DNA of 64,000 bases from assembly GCF_048544455.1 (NCBI RefSeq), contig NC_133526.1:8200001-8264000 (forward strand), written 5' to 3'. Within the stretch, counting starts at the first letter, position 1, and every line of letters starts with the position of its first letter. A program made the translations under genes and the position numbers. Below the pieces are notes generated by a model. The model did not search any database. It saw only the letters and a list, made by a program, of their open reading frames with translations, and was not told where the DNA came from. The DNA comes from Silene latifolia (taxonomy: Eukaryota > Streptophyta > Magnoliopsida > Caryophyllales > Caryophyllaceae). Below are positions 10,417-23,627 of the stretch, piece by piece.

Positions 10417-13400
10417 TCATGGTGGAGCAATTCCCTTTTGCACAAGCATATCATACACTCTATCCACTTTGCTTGGCTCAACATTTAAGAATCTATGTGC
10501 ATCCGATTTCGTGCTGATGTTCCCCTTCATCACTTCGGTCGACATGGTTTGCAGCATACTCAGATAATGTGACGGCAGTATCCTGATCTCCCTACAAACC
10601 CCTTTTTCCTGTTTCAGGAACAAAAATTGTTATAGTGTTACCCTGTATCTAAAGGAATCCCACATGGCCGCAAATGGCGGAGTACAGGGATCAAAATGTC
10701 CACAAGGTTGTCCCTATGTTAACGGTACAAAGAGGATGTTTCCACATACTGACATACCCCATGGTGAAAATTACATCGGGAATTGCATTAAATGGTCGTA
10801 CTTCACACTATCACAAACACAACAAGTTTTACTAGTTACGTGAGGCAATTTTTATTTAGTTAATTATTATTTAGAAGGATACAATAGCGGTTCAAATGCG
10901 GGCTTGGGTTGGACATGAGCCGGGCGGTGAAGGAAAAAGTTGTCCTTTAAGACTTTAGTGGGCGGGCCAGGCCTTGATTATGGGACAATTATCCTTGGCC
11001 GTAACACAAAACTTCAATGTAGATGTTTTATTAATTAAAATATATAAGGGTACCCAATATATAAATACTTTCGTTATATTTTAACCTTTATAGTTTACCT
11101 ATTATTTTAGTGTTCGACATCCATATAAAATTGATAAAATTTTCTTTGAAAATGTCTTTTTTTAAGAGTAAAAGTAAAGGATTTAAATAGTAAACGGGCC
11201 TAATGGGCCGGCTCACGGGATTTTCTTGTTGTCCATACCCGCCCATTTAACCTGGCGGGCTGGGCTTGTCCTGCCCTCTTAATTTTTCGGGTAAAAAATA
11301 CTTGTCCAAGCCCACTTAATAAGTGGACTGGACAGGCGGGCCTAATGGTGGACAGGCGGGCCTAATGGGCGGGATGACCCATGAACAACTATATTAACAA
11401 ATACACTCTTATATAAACCACTTTTCTAGAATTACGACCTTATAAAAGTTAAAAAATTGCTAACATTTAAAGCACATCAATTTAGAACTCGCTGCCCAAG
11501 TGCCTTTTGGGTGACTAAAAATGTAATATTCCGGCACAATTTGAATTTCCCTCTCAAACTTAAAATTTATGACCAAAATACCCCTCTCTAATATTTCCAT
11601 TCTCTTAGCTCTTTCCCCTGCTATTCATCTTCTTCTTCCTCCTCTGCTTCCCTCATCATTTTGTTATTTCTCTTTCCCCCAACCTATAGCAGCTATCATC
11701 GACAAAGACAGTTGAAGGTGATTTCTCTTCCCCATTCTTTATTTCGTTGTTTCGTTCCTTAGTTTATGGTCAATATGAATGAAATCGCAGTTGGGTGTTT
11801 GTAGTTAAATTAGGACTCTTATTTCATCAGTTTTTACAATTTAGTAAAATTTGTCGTATTTTATACAGGAAAATATCACAAAGCTTACTGCATAGCTCAT
11901 CGCACAATTCTCAACCCAAGATATTATTTTGTAGATCCTTATTGTACTCAACAATCGGGGTCGAAGGTTTGAGACTTGCAAATTCTCCAGCCCTAACAAT
12001 AATTTCCATAGATGCAAATAATTTCGTTGGGTTGATCGAACCCCAAGTGTTTGGCAAACAGATCTCATCAACCAACTTGGACAAAATTGCTAAAATGTTA
12101 AGAGGGTGAAGTTAGATTGCTAAGGAAGAGAGGAAGAAACTGCAAGTAGAGACGCATAAAGCGAAGATTGATAGAGCAAAGGTTGTAACTTGTAAGCTTA
12201 GAGTAGTTGTGAGAGTGAAAGTTCATTCTTGAAAGGCTTTTCAACGGCCATATGTGTCATTCTATGCCTCTTTGCAATGATAATGTAAAAGATGAATTAG
12301 TTAGAAGGTAATATAGCTCATGATAGTTGTCAATGTCTCACATTCATGGGCTCATTAGTATACTTATAGGCGATTTAATGTTTTAATTTCCAGATGCTGA
12401 TGAGATTAGTTGCATATTTTGATTAAATTAGAATAATAATTAGGGAGGAGAAATGACGGACAGCAGAGTGAGAGTAGAAGGGTAAAGAGTACTGAAAAGA
12501 AGGGTTAGAGTGAAGTATATAATGAGGGGCATTTTGGTCAGTTCACAAACTTTCTGGAAAGGCACTTTGGTAGCAAGTTCAAAAATGATGTGCTTTAGAA
12601 GGTAGCAATTTTTAACTTTTTTCTTTAAGGTAATTTTAGAAAAGTGGTTTATGTAAGGGGGAGTTAATTTATCCTATCAAGAAACAAATAATAGAAAATC
12701 TGACTACGTAGAAAATGGAAAGTAAAACCTCATATCGAACGTTCTTGTAATAAGATTATCATGAAACCGATTCAATAATGGGGGTGGTTATTACTTCATT
12801 TTGACATTTTCTTCGATTTCTTCCCACTTTCCTTATGAGGAAAAATCATGGTTTTCTGTGGTTCGTGAGTAAATGGGTTGATCTCATACTAAAATAGCGT
12901 AAAATTTTAGTCGTACAACTCCAGTAATATTTTGGAAGGGGAAAACCAAAGTGCTCTGAAATTAAACAAAAAAAAAAATACAGCTTACCGTCTCTGTGAG
13001 AAGATCAGCTCCCTGAAACCCGGAGACATCCCAGTCATCAAGAGATCTAGCAGTGGGGTATTCTGGAGCTGTTGAAGATGAGTCCTTGATACCAAATTCT
13101 CGAGGATGACTTGTCCTTAGCAATCCTTTACCCCCTGAACCACCCTCAATAGTATCCTTCATTTTTCGCGCATTTTCTTCTGCCTCTCGTTTCCTCTTCT
13201 GCCGAATATATATCTCTGCCTCGGAAGATGTGCGACAACCAGCAGTTTTAGCTTCCTGCAATGAAATTACTCCAGTTTCACAGAGAACACAAATCAGTGA
13301 TATCACCAATGGTTTCGACTTTCAGGGATTTACTAGGAATATTTCTAAGGACTTCGATTAGAGCTAAACCTAGAAATAGATCTGCCAGACATCTTACTCC

Positions 13401-16400
13401 TTGTTATAGAGTTGGGTAAATAAGATACGATCATACGAGTATCAGTTTTGGGATTGGTTGGCTCATTTTGGCTCACAGTTTGTTTCCATTGTGTGCATAT
13501 ATCATGTTATTTTGAGTGCAGATCACTTTGTGTCAGGTTATGTTTGCGACAATCGTTATGGCCTATGGGTCAGCTCAATCTGGGTCATCTTCAGTCGCAC
13601 TTACTGAAGTTTCTTTACTTTAAGGTGGTCAAATCAGGTCCGTTCCAACCGGGTCAATGTAAAAGCCAAAAGTTCAAATTGGCAGGGGTTGGTCTTCTGT
13701 CAAACCTGCGTTAGGTTGTTCACGAAGGGTTTAATTTATGCCTCACATTAAGTTATGGAGGTCGAGTCATTGCTCCTAATCCTAATTAAGATCTATAATC
13801 TTCTTGTGAGTGCAGGTGGAATAGAGTTAAACCTTCAAATCTTGTATTCTTTTGAGAATCCGATGTTCCTCGATAACAGTTTTCAGCAGTTCCTCGTGTT
13901 CTTCTTTTGAATGAAACCGCATGAACACCCTATACTGCTGACAAATCTGCCTCTCTTCAGGTGATAGGTTTTTCTCAAAAGGATCTGGGTACAATATATT
14001 CCTCTCGATGATAAAATCCTTGCGCCGCTTCCTCTCATCAAGCCTGATAGTTGAAATAAATGGGCAAGCTGTCAGTGCAACTGAAAACTAAATATCATAC
14101 CGCAGTTTTATACATAAGCATGCGAAATTTATAGCAATCTTTATACAACAAAGCCTTCGTCCCAAAATTTGAGAAAAGCTCGTTTATTCACCCCTATCAA
14201 TTCAACCAACGGGATTTTCATATTTTAGAAATCCAAGTTAACAGCCTTGCTATTTATGTACACAGGTTCTACTGAAATCCTAGCATCTTAGAGATACAAA
14301 TTGCAAGAGATATATGATTCTCAACACATAATCATCCATTCTAGTTTACCGAGGGATGTCGATTACAGCTATAAACCTTATGACAAAGGTTTCAAATTTT
14401 GAAGAAAACCATTTTCATTTGAAACCCCAAATTAAAAAATAATGTTAAAAAAGGAGAGAACTAGAACAAATCATGTGAAGCAGTTGCATAAAGAAACCTT
14501 CGATTATAGATTTTTACAACATTAAGCTTCAACTGGCGCTCGGCTTCTGTGTCGATGTCTTTAAATTCCATATCAGCTACTAGCTGTTCAGCATCATTGT
14601 CATATTCAACTTCAAATTCTTTTCTCTTAGGGTTGTACCCACTCAAATCAGTGACTGAAGGACCATCGTCAATTTTAGGTTTCTTTTCTCCTAGTTTCCT
14701 ATCTGAAGGTGTATCTGCACAACCATATCCAAAATATCTTATCGGCGATATTGCTGTACCGGCAAAAATAGATTTATTTCCAATATCACACCTTTGAGTA
14801 TGATGTCATCATTACCGTCCTTGACCACAAGGGAACAAGAAGGCTTCTTAGATGCCTCTAAAATAATAGTATACTAGAAGCCACGGTAGAGCATGTCTCT
14901 GTTATATACAATAACATTACCCCAGTACCTTGAAAGCTCACACAAATGGCAGGTTAAGGGGGGTCTGATGTATATTGTCTGGCCCCTCTGTACAATATAA
15001 ATTGCTTTCGGATGACCCAAAATATCAATTGCGTCTAAAATTGCATCTAATAACCTACTAATTATACGATAAATGGAAGCGCAACCAATTAGTGAGTCAT
15101 TTTGCATTGCTTAATTCTATCATGAAATTCATGATGCAGAACCAAATAATAATGATTATTTGGGCTCCAATGGAAATAGAAAAGGCCTCTACTGTATACA
15201 AAGCTTATGAATTGTTAAGCCCAGTCTTGTACTCTTGTTGCGGGAAAGTAAAAATTAAAAACGAGTAATACATACCAGGCTGAAATGACTGGCCACCAAA
15301 AGCTTCTTTTCGCTGTTCTTCAATACTAGGCAAAGATTACAGAGTAAGCAGAGTGATAGAAAACAAGTGCATACACATATGGAACACACAACACAGAAGA
15401 AATCGGCCATACTTGACTTTCTCAGACGGGGGCGCTTCTTTGAATGAAACTTCTTCAAGAGCTGGGTCAGCAGCAGTCAAGAACAAAAGAAAACTAGTTT
15501 AGAACTTAGCAATAGTGACTGAAAATGTCAGTCAGAACAGCTAAACGACATCTTCAAGACATATGGATTATGGAGTATAAGTTCATCAAATCAAGAAATT
15601 ATAAAGTAAAAAAGAAGATTTTAAAGGGTATTTTACAAAGTCAACTTTTTTATTCTATAAGAAAATAGTCTAACTATTGACTATAATCAATTTTGGAGCG
15701 GCCTCTTGCCAAAATGGCAAGGGAAGGCTTGCCCCAATTACACCCTTGTGGTGGGACCCTTCCCCGGACCCTCGCCTAGCGGGGACGCCATCGTGCACCG
15801 GGCTGCCCTTTATTGACTATAATCAATAACAATAAGAAATTATCTCAATTAAAATACCCAGCTACCATTCTAAGTTATAATAATTTAAAAGGGATATACT
15901 CATGTCCATGGGATCCTCCTATTCCCATTCTTCAATGTCAAGTCTGATCTAGATTATTAAAGGTTGTGAAAATTGTTATTTAAAATTATTGCTACTATGA
16001 AAAGACAAATAAAAATATCAGGTCTAAAGTTGACACTCATTGGAGAATCAATGGGATATACTAAACTAGTCCTCAGATCATGAACATCTGAAATTTATAA
16101 ATTAAAATTTCAAATTTACATTTTTGGAGTTCATTATGTTCCCTCCCCATAGCTTGAAGTTCCTCTCTCTTTTTTCCAACAACGTGAGACAGGTCCTGCA
16201 ATCACATGAATATATTGCAGGTTGAGGCTAGAGATCTTAGATAGGAAGAGTACTGAGGTTTAGTCGTGTTATCATACCGGAAGAGGAAAGCAAGGAGAGT
16301 TCATGTAAACAGAATTATAGTGCTCAATACATTCTGATTTACTTTTTGTTCCAACATGCTCTCCTACTTCAGCCCAGTTGCTAAGTCCATACATATCAAT

Positions 16401-17472
16401 TCCCTGCACAAGTGAGTATTAACCAAGAGACGATTCTATTGGGTGGTAATAGGAATCAACTCAGGTAGTTATTCCGAACAAAGTAATCAGCGATGTACCT
16501 CTAGGAGCAATATCTCTTCATCTGCATTCCAATCAGGACAAATAAGGGGGAATGATAAGTTATCCTGTAATGTAATAAGAACTGCATAATATTAGAAAAA
16601 AAAATATTGTACTAATTCACCGTTTTATGCTGAATCACTGAACGGATAATACAGACAATAACAGAGTTCAAAAGTGCAATAAAATAGCATAATTTACCAT
16701 AACCCTGTATGGATGGTCACTTTTGTGAGGATGAACCTCCGCGCCCACAGAAAGGCACTCAATGCACAAATCGAAATCTGTACATGTTGCACACTTGATG
16801 CGGATCATTTCAGTAATATCTTTGTTGCAATAATTACAGTGATAAAGGGCCCTATTCCCGTCATTTGAATCATCTTGACCTGACACAATGGATGAGGACA
16901 GAAAGTAGAGTTACATTCTTCTCAGTATAGATAAACAATGTTAATGAATAATTGAATATTCAATTACCGTAGCGGGGCATTCCACTACCTGCTGTTACTG
17001 ACTCTACATTATCTGCACCTGAAGGTGCCTTTTTCCTCTTTGATCTACTGGAAATTGATGAATACAAAGAAATAAGACTATGAAGGGACAATAAGCCAAA
17101 TTCATAAGGATTAAATTTACAATAGGGGTTAAAATGGATGAAACTAAAAACGACAACTTGAATATAAACAAACCTACAAAGAAATACTGCAAAATTCCAG
17201 AAATGAAAGCCCTAGTATACCTGCATTGGTGTCTCTGTTTCATAGTTTCCTCAAAGGAGCATAATTTTCAGCAATTACAGATTGCTATGGGGAAAAACAG
17301 AAGGAAAAACTAACAATGTTGGAGGAAAAATTACATCTACTAAAGTAAGAAAAAGCATACAGCAAGAGCACAAAGAGCATGATGCTCTGAATCATTTATC
17401 AAAATTCTATCAATGTTGCCAAGGAGGAAAGGAGTACTAGCTACACTATTATCATTCAGACTGAAACCATAG

Positions 17473-17506
<34 letters not shown>

Positions 17507-20500
17507 AATACTCCACTCGCATAGACCTAGAACTAAATAATTCTACATGGAACACGTATTCTAAAAGATACTTCAAAACAAGAATAACTCAGCACTATTT
17601 TAGTTGGAGCCTATAGATCGATTACTATAAAGTTGCCTAGCTACAAGGAGTATTTGTCATGTGTATGTAGCAGATCTGTCGGTAATCAATCCTGTGTTTT
17701 TCTAACTGAAAAAATGTGTATGCTCCAGCCCGCAGGCATGCCGTGAGCCACCTTGATTAGAGTAATTGTCTACCTTAAATGCTCAACCTAGGTACTTTTC
17801 AGTGAGCAGTGGCCCTTTTCTAACGTCTGTCCTTTTGAGATTATGGACTTGAAAAAGTTATGGGTTACTTGGGAAGAGGACCATTAATAATTTGGAGTGT
17901 CTGATAATAGCAGAAACTTAGCTACAAACCTACAACAAAACAAAACTTCATTTGCTGATAGGAGACCAAACATCATCAGCAATTCAGCATAGCCTTTCAA
18001 GAAGCAAGCTGTCTCCTTGATACCAAATCTATGGTTCCCCAAACGTATCTAAATAATCTTCAGCCAGCCATCCCCATCATAACATACATTACACTGCCAA
18101 ATGCACTTGCACACAAAACCTTTTCCATTTCAGCTTGTTCTATTACCCTTCCAGTGTTTTAGGGCACATAATGGTCTTCCACTGTCATTGTAAGCTTCTA
18201 TGACGATACAGCTTCATAAGCTGTAGATGCCAATGTCTAGACTCTAGAAGATTGTTCAAGGTCATAGACAGAAGTACAGAACTATTCAATTTACAAACTT
18301 GGCATTCTTGGCCTTTGATAGCCCAAAACCTGCCAAATCTTCAATTTTAAATAATACTCCCTCTGTCCCCGGTCATTTGTTGTCCTATTCCATTTTGGGT
18401 GTCTCAATCAATTGTTGTCCTTTCTATTTATTTGATGAGCAATTTGATCCTTCACACACAATTTGGTCCACTTGTCATTTAATAATTGGTCCCCTCCTCT
18501 TTCCTTGGTCTTTGTGCCAAAACCAAAGGACAACAATTGACCGGGGCGGAGGGAGTATATTTTTGACTTTTTGTATTTAACTCCTGTATAGCCAATTAGC
18601 CATAACGCTTTACAGAACCTTAATTTTTTAGTGCCTCTGCCTGCCTTGTCCATATACTATTCTTGGTGGTAAACTGGTAATTAATCTGCTGCATAGAATC
18701 AACTAAGGTGTGCAAGCTTTAAACTTAGAACTATCACACCGATCAGTAATACCACAACACATCAGAAATAAAATTCACACAACTCAATTCTTCTATTGTT
18801 TGAATCGAACTTGGGGAGATTTTTTCGAGATCCTTTCTTACACCATTCTGACCTGTCACCCCTCGCTTTCTAGTTCCTAACCCCACGGACTCTCGCGTTT
18901 TTCAGAAAATCAGGTAGTGATGGTACTACCACTCGTATCCATCTACTTGTCTTGATAACTAATGCTTCATCGAACCAACTGATGTATAGTTGGCCGCACA
19001 AAAAAACTATTCGTTTAGCACTCTCCCTCCATCGTCAGATCCTAATTTTAGTTTTCATACACGAAAGGTGCACCAATGCGACAAGAGCTCGTGGCATAGA
19101 TGTGAGATGAAGGCATGCACGTCCTGCACACAATGCACACTATTTTTGCAAACAAAATTGTATTTTGTAATTTTGAGCAACAATACCCGTTCACGAAATC
19201 AACAGACTAACATGTAAATGAGTACAAGACTGGTATAATGAGGCAAAGGGAAGAGTACTATACAAGACTGTGAAGAAAAATATGGAATTTGATTATATAA
19301 GTGCAAGTGTGCAACTCACAACCTGCAGTCCTGCACCTTATAAACAAGGCATTTCAAGGTGTTTTGGCTAGCTCCTCGTGCGATTTTTTACAACTAAGAT
19401 AGGGATGGAAATAATGCAAAAAGCAGGTCAATAATTGATTTATTCAAGTAATATTGGTTCGAGGAAGAAACAATGCTGGTTTTCATTTGTTATAGGATAT
19501 TAGTGTGGAACTAACTATTCACTAGCTCCGACAAAATTGACGGAGTAAACGTGCAAAAAACAGGTCAATAATTGATTTCTTCAAATATTTAAATAGTACG
19601 CCAAGTTGGCAAGTTCAACACTAGAATGATATGAAGTATGAAAGAATGACAAAGAGAAAAATCAGTTTTAGATACTTTCTTAAATGTAAGCCTCATCAAT
19701 ATGACAACTTTTGACAATCTAGCTCTGCTATTGGGGCAATTCAGTTTGGATAAAAGGACACAAATAACCTTAAGCAAACAAGGAAGGTCATTTGACAAAG
19801 TTGTGAGATTTAGACTAGTATAACAAAAGAATATCAGGGTCAGTGAAGGCCGAAATGGAAACTAATGCATCATTGATACATTGGTGATTGAATGAAGCTG
19901 ACAAGTGACAACAGATAAAGACTGCATAAAGAATGTCAAAATTTGTGAAATAATGCCCGCTGAAATCTAAAAGATATACATTTCTTTTTAATTAGAAAAT
20001 CCCTGAAGAAGACAAGGAGCAAGGAAAGACGACAAATAAAAATATTTTTTTGTCAAAGATATAGCGGGACAGATTTAAGCATGTAACTAAAAATCGTAAA
20101 ATATGACTGAGACACAAACAAAAAAAAAAAAAACAAAAAAAAAAATCACAATTGGTTAATAGTAGGATACTGCAAAAGGCCATAGTTGATGCATTTTTTT
20201 AACACCCTTCCTCCTTGCGTCACATCAATTGACAGTGTAGCAATGGCAACACTCTTGAAGTGAGTATAGCATATACCAAACAGAATAATCTGTAGGCTCC
20301 AGGAAAGGAGAAGCAAAGGAAGACAGACTTCTTGATGTAGTTTAAGTGCATTAACTGACTGCTAACAGTGAACATTTTAAAGGTTCAAAAACGAAGCTAA
20401 ACAGATGTACTATAGATAATTATAATAGAAATTGTAACATCTTAATTATAATCCTTGGAAAGGAAGTTAAAAGTCCTAATTATGTGTGCGCATATCCACG

Positions 20501-22875
20501 ATAAGATTATTTCTTTTGTGCAGAAGTCAATATTTAGAGTTGAGAGATTTTGTTACAAAAAATGAATAATTAGTAGTCCATAAGAAGTAATAGAAACTTT
20601 CAAATGTCAATAAACAATCTGCGCTTTCAAAAGTTGATAAACAATCTGTACATAACTTATAACTACATATATTATTCCTTTTAAATACCTCGTATATGAG
20701 GCTTAAAAATATGTATCCGACTTAATGACAATTTGTATGCGTCAAATATATCTTGACACGACAGCAAAAAATTGACGAAGCCTACTGAGGATATAAGTTT
20801 TATACCAGCAGTTGATTAGTTGTTTTATGATTGCATCTACAAAGCAAATTACGCAATGCATGAAATACAGGCATAGGAAACAGGACCTATATCATTTAGT
20901 TCCTCCTACAATTTGTTACTGCCAACTCAATGAATCAACGCTATAAAAAGTTAGACTTGAATCACCATACTACAGAAGATAACAACTGAAAGAATGAAGA
21001 GACTCAGTGGCTCAGTGCCACTACTCCTCAACTATGATTGCCTCTGGGAAACATAACATTTTAAGGTATCCACGAAACCCTATCAACCCTAGCCTTTCTA
21101 GGCAATTCAGAAATTTTTGCGAAAACAAAGTACCTTAACTTGAGCTTCATGACTAAATTAGTTCTCATATTATTTTCTTTCCACAGTATCAACATCGTGA
21201 TTTGTTTCCTCATCCACCAATTAACCATGAAAATCACCATAACATCATCTATATCAGCTCCTAACTACCATTTTAGGAAGACTGCAACTTGATAAGACCT
21301 GAATAACTACATAATAACTATAACTTAGTCCAAACAAATACTCCAATTCCTTTTCCATTGAGTTCATCGAACACAAACACAAATGAACGGACACCAGTAT
21401 TAGCTCCCCTTAAGCCCACAGAAATGTAACAGTACTTTCACTGTGAGTTCCAGTCTAAGTTCACCTCTCTCATGTTAATCAAACACAAGAGACTTAGACT
21501 TGTTGCATAGTCATATTAAAGTGCAAAAAGGTGACACACTATCAATAATAGTTACCCATTAGTTGCTAAACTGCTCAAGCAGTAAGCGTTCTTTACTTCT
21601 CCATGCATCCATATTGTCATTTACTATTTCCCCGAGTAATATTGAAACCCAAAACTTACCACTTCACCGCAAAATGCCATCTTGATAGGCTATAAACATT
21701 AGAATTAAATACACGATTCCTTCCCGCGAGTTTGACTTTAAAATCAAAGATCTATAACGCCTTCAACTTCAGGTACTAAATCATAAGATACTTGTCGCAG
21801 CAAAATGCCACCTAGTCAGGCCATAAACACTAGACTCAAATCCGTTATCCGTTGGTTTCACTTCAGAAGCAAAACTCTATAACACCTTCTCTTTCAGGCA
21901 CTAACTTGTAACACACCATTTCGAGGCAAAATGCCATTTTGACAGGCCATTAACACTGGAATCAAATAATCTAACGATTCCATTATCCACGAGTTTCACT
22001 TCAAAATCAAAATTCTATAACGCCTTCCATTTCAGGTACTAACTACTAACTTCCCATTTCGCGGCAAAATGCCATCTTGACAGGCCATATAACTTGCAAT
22101 TAAAGTATCTAACGATTCTGTTATCCACGAGTTTCACTTCTAAATCAAAACACTAACTTTCCATTTCGTGGCAAAATGCCAAGTTGGCAGTTGACACACC
22201 ATAGACACTAGAATTAAATTAGCCAACGATTCCACTCTACGTGAAGCTTCACTTCAAAACAACACTCTATAACACTTTCCATTCCAGTGACTAACTCCTA
22301 ACTTAGCCTGTCGCAGTAAATGCCATCGCGACAGGCCATAAACACTAGAATCCAAATACTTACAATTCCGTTCTCCTCGAGTTTCATTCACACACACACA
22401 CACACACACTAGTCAAACACATTGCCTCCTTACAAAAAACCTAAGTTCAAACCCTTAAACCCTAATCAAACACAAACACTCCAACTCGTTACGATTCCGT
22501 TCACACACACTCCAACTAGAATCAAATCCTTACAATTCCGTTTTCCTTGAGTTTCAAACACACACACACACACTAGTCAAACACATTGCCTCCTTACAAA
22601 AAAAAGTTCAAACCCTTAAACCCTATTCAAACACAAACACTCCAAATTGTTACGACTTTGATTGCGAGGCGAAAAAGAAGTAAAACACGCAACAGCAGGA
22701 GTCAGAATCCAAGAAATTAAAAATAAAAATAAACAAACTCAAGCAATCAAATGCAAAGAAAAAACATGGATTAATGTTTGCATAAATTGAAAAGGTAAAA
22801 GAAATGGAGAAAAGGAATGGACCTAAGAGAAGGATCATCATCGTTGGAATTGGGAATTGCACGAGACCGACCCAT
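10417..22875 (-). CDS. ADA2: Transcriptional adaptor ADA2 (SAGA/GCN5 complex), 12 exons
   Basis: ADA2 is the nuclear adaptor that binds and activates the histone acetyltransferase GCN5 in SAGA-type complexes. Minus-strand exons are 22823-22875, 16968-17047, 16698-16879, 16499-16564, 16278-16403, 16120-16195, 15413-15461, 15276-15325, 14498-14714, 13833-14043, 12989-13255 and 10417-10608. All join in phase with GT..AG ends and total 1,569 nt (522 aa; Arabidopsis ADA2a is about 548 and ADA2b about 487). The start MGRSRAIP matches the family's MGRS start. The ZZ zinc finger spans about 56-104 (CNYC, CATC, CIEC), the SANT/Myb domain about 112-160 (WNADEEILLLE, NWAEVGEHVG), and the ADA box region includes YDNDAEQLVADMEFKD and LDERKRRKDFIIERN. 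The C-terminal SWIRM ends KVDRVYDMLVQKGIAPP. Features of both paralogues are mixed, so I do not assign a or b. Intron 1 is 5.8 kb. No defect is seen. Confidence 0.95.
10890..11375. repeat. GC-rich inverted 'gggcgggcc / ggcccgccc' repeat in ADA2 intron 11
   Basis: Two clusters of gcgggcttggg/ggcgggctggg-like strings, in both orientations, flank an AT-rich core. This resembles non-autonomous hAT-type elements common in plants, but no clean termini or target duplication could be fixed. Confidence 0.4.
11405..12660. mobile_element. Mutator-like element with long TIRs in ADA2 intron 11
   Basis: The left side (about 11409-11590) and right side (about 12528-12655) are long imperfect inverted repeats. 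Shared strings include ATAAACCACTTTTCTA, TAAAGCACATCA and GACCAAAATacCCCT. Long TIRs of 130-180 bp point to a Mutator-like element. The interior (about 11600-12520) has pyrimidine-rich leader-like DNA and a 104-codon plus-strand open frame (11795-12109) without a recognised domain. I see no transposase. A clear 9-bp target duplication was not found. Confidence 0.65.
15692..15810 (+). mobile_element. 5'-truncated Au SINE in an ADA2 intron
   Basis: The segment contains the Au SINE 3' signature: GCGGCCTCTTGCC, ACCCTTGTGGTGGGACCC, TTCCCCGGACCCTCGC and GTGCACCGGGCTGCCCTT. It is flanked by a perfect 17-bp direct repeat tattgactataatcaat (15675-15691 and 15811-15827), the target duplication of LINE-machinery insertion. 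The tRNA-like head with boxes A and B is absent, so this is a 5'-truncated copy. It lies between ADA2 exons 6 and 7. Confidence 0.88.
18357..18555. mobile_element. Stowaway MITE, complete
   Basis: A 199-bp element with inverted ends CTCCCTCTGTCCCCGGTCA and CTCCCTCCGCCCCGGTCA, flanked by TA on each side. These are the hallmarks of Stowaway/Tc1-mariner MITEs. The same family is recognisable, much eroded, at about 6755-6955. Confidence 0.92.
21660..22340. repeat. Minisatellite, about 6 units of about 130 bp, in ADA2 intron 1
   Basis: Six diverged tandem units share 'cgcggcaaaatgccat', 'gacaggccataaacactagaat', 'cgattccgttatccacgagtttcacttc' (as pieces) and 'tctataacgccttc'. The aaaatgcc anchor occurs at about 21671, 21802, 21928, 22066, 22173 and 22317, which gives spacings of 107 to 144 bp. 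Confidence 0.85.
22366..22655. repeat. Tandem duplication with (CA)n, ADA2 intron 1
   Basis: Two copies, offset by 164 bp, of a segment containing a (CA)n run, 'actagtcaaacacattgcc', 'tccttacaaaa', 'aacccttaaaccct' and 'caaacacaaacactccaa'. The anchors agtcaaacac lie at 22411 and 22575. The block follows directly on the minisatellite and contains telo-box-like aaaccctaa. Confidence 0.85.
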
Positions 22876-23627
22876 TTGAAGTCGAGTCGGGTCGGGTCGG
22901 AATTTGTTGAGAAATCCTTGGATTTTAGAGATCAAATTTCAAGCAGGCGCGCTTTAATTTGCCTCTGTTGTGTGTACTTGTGTACATGGAAGGCAACGGA
23001 TCCCGATTCCCGATTCCCGACCCAACCCCCTGATGGTCGGATGTAGACCCTAATTTTATAGACTCGTTGGATTGGGATCCGGATCCGTATCCGTATCCGT
23101 ATCCATTGGCTTGAAAAACAAAGCTAGTTTTTTTTGAGAAAAAAAAAAAGCTAGTTTTAGATATGAGTTAGAGTTGTTTATGGGTCGTCCCGTTTATTTA
23201 ACCCGGCATATCCCACCCACAAAATTAGCGGGTACGGATAAGACATTTTGAGAAAATTACAAAGGCACGAATAACCCACTAACCCGCTTGACTGTGAGCC
23301 AAAATTTTAACATGAGTCTGGCCAATGTCTGACTCAATTCACTCAAACCCGCATTTGATCACCTTTAATATTGATCTTGTTATGTCAAAACTACATATGT
23401 CATGTATTATAATTAATCAAAATCAGTGTCATAAAGATAGAGATACAAGAACGACCCGAATTGTCAGATCATGTTTTGGAATCCCTGTCTATGGAGTATT
23501 TTATAACATAATTTTTTTTTTGGATTTCCATTAGATTGGTTTTTGATACATATGTTTTGTAAGTGTCGTAAGACGTTCTATTACAGAAATGTTCTTTTCT
23601 TTCAAAAAAAAAAAAAAAAAAAAAAAA
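22876..23627. other. ADA2 upstream region
   Basis: Upstream DNA of the minus-strand ADA2 gene. It shows short direct repeats (gtcgggtcggg at about 22887; ccgtatccgtatccgtat at about 23084-23102) and a (AAAA)n run ending at 23627. No clear TATA box was found, as in many housekeeping genes. The promoter is inferred from position only. Confidence 0.5.

Larger units (their letters stand above)
17048..22822 (-). other. ADA2 first intron (5.8 kb)
   Basis: This is the interval between the first and second coding exons. It holds a 27-bp poly-A run (17477-17503), a complete Stowaway MITE (18357-18555), and a minisatellite plus a larger duplication at the 5' end (21660-22655). No open reading frame with a recognised domain lies in it on either strand. 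Confidence 0.85.

Noticed and set aside
11795-12109. 104-codon frame inside the MULE-like element as a gene
   Set aside because: No recognisable domain, and it lies between transposon TIRs; kept only as possible captured sequence.
17477-17503. Poly-A run as a retroposed gene tail
   Set aside because: No coding match and no target duplication next to it.
21660-22340. CRISPR-like array
   Set aside because: Units of about 130 bp are diverged tandem repeats in a plant intron, without short uniform repeats and unique spacers.
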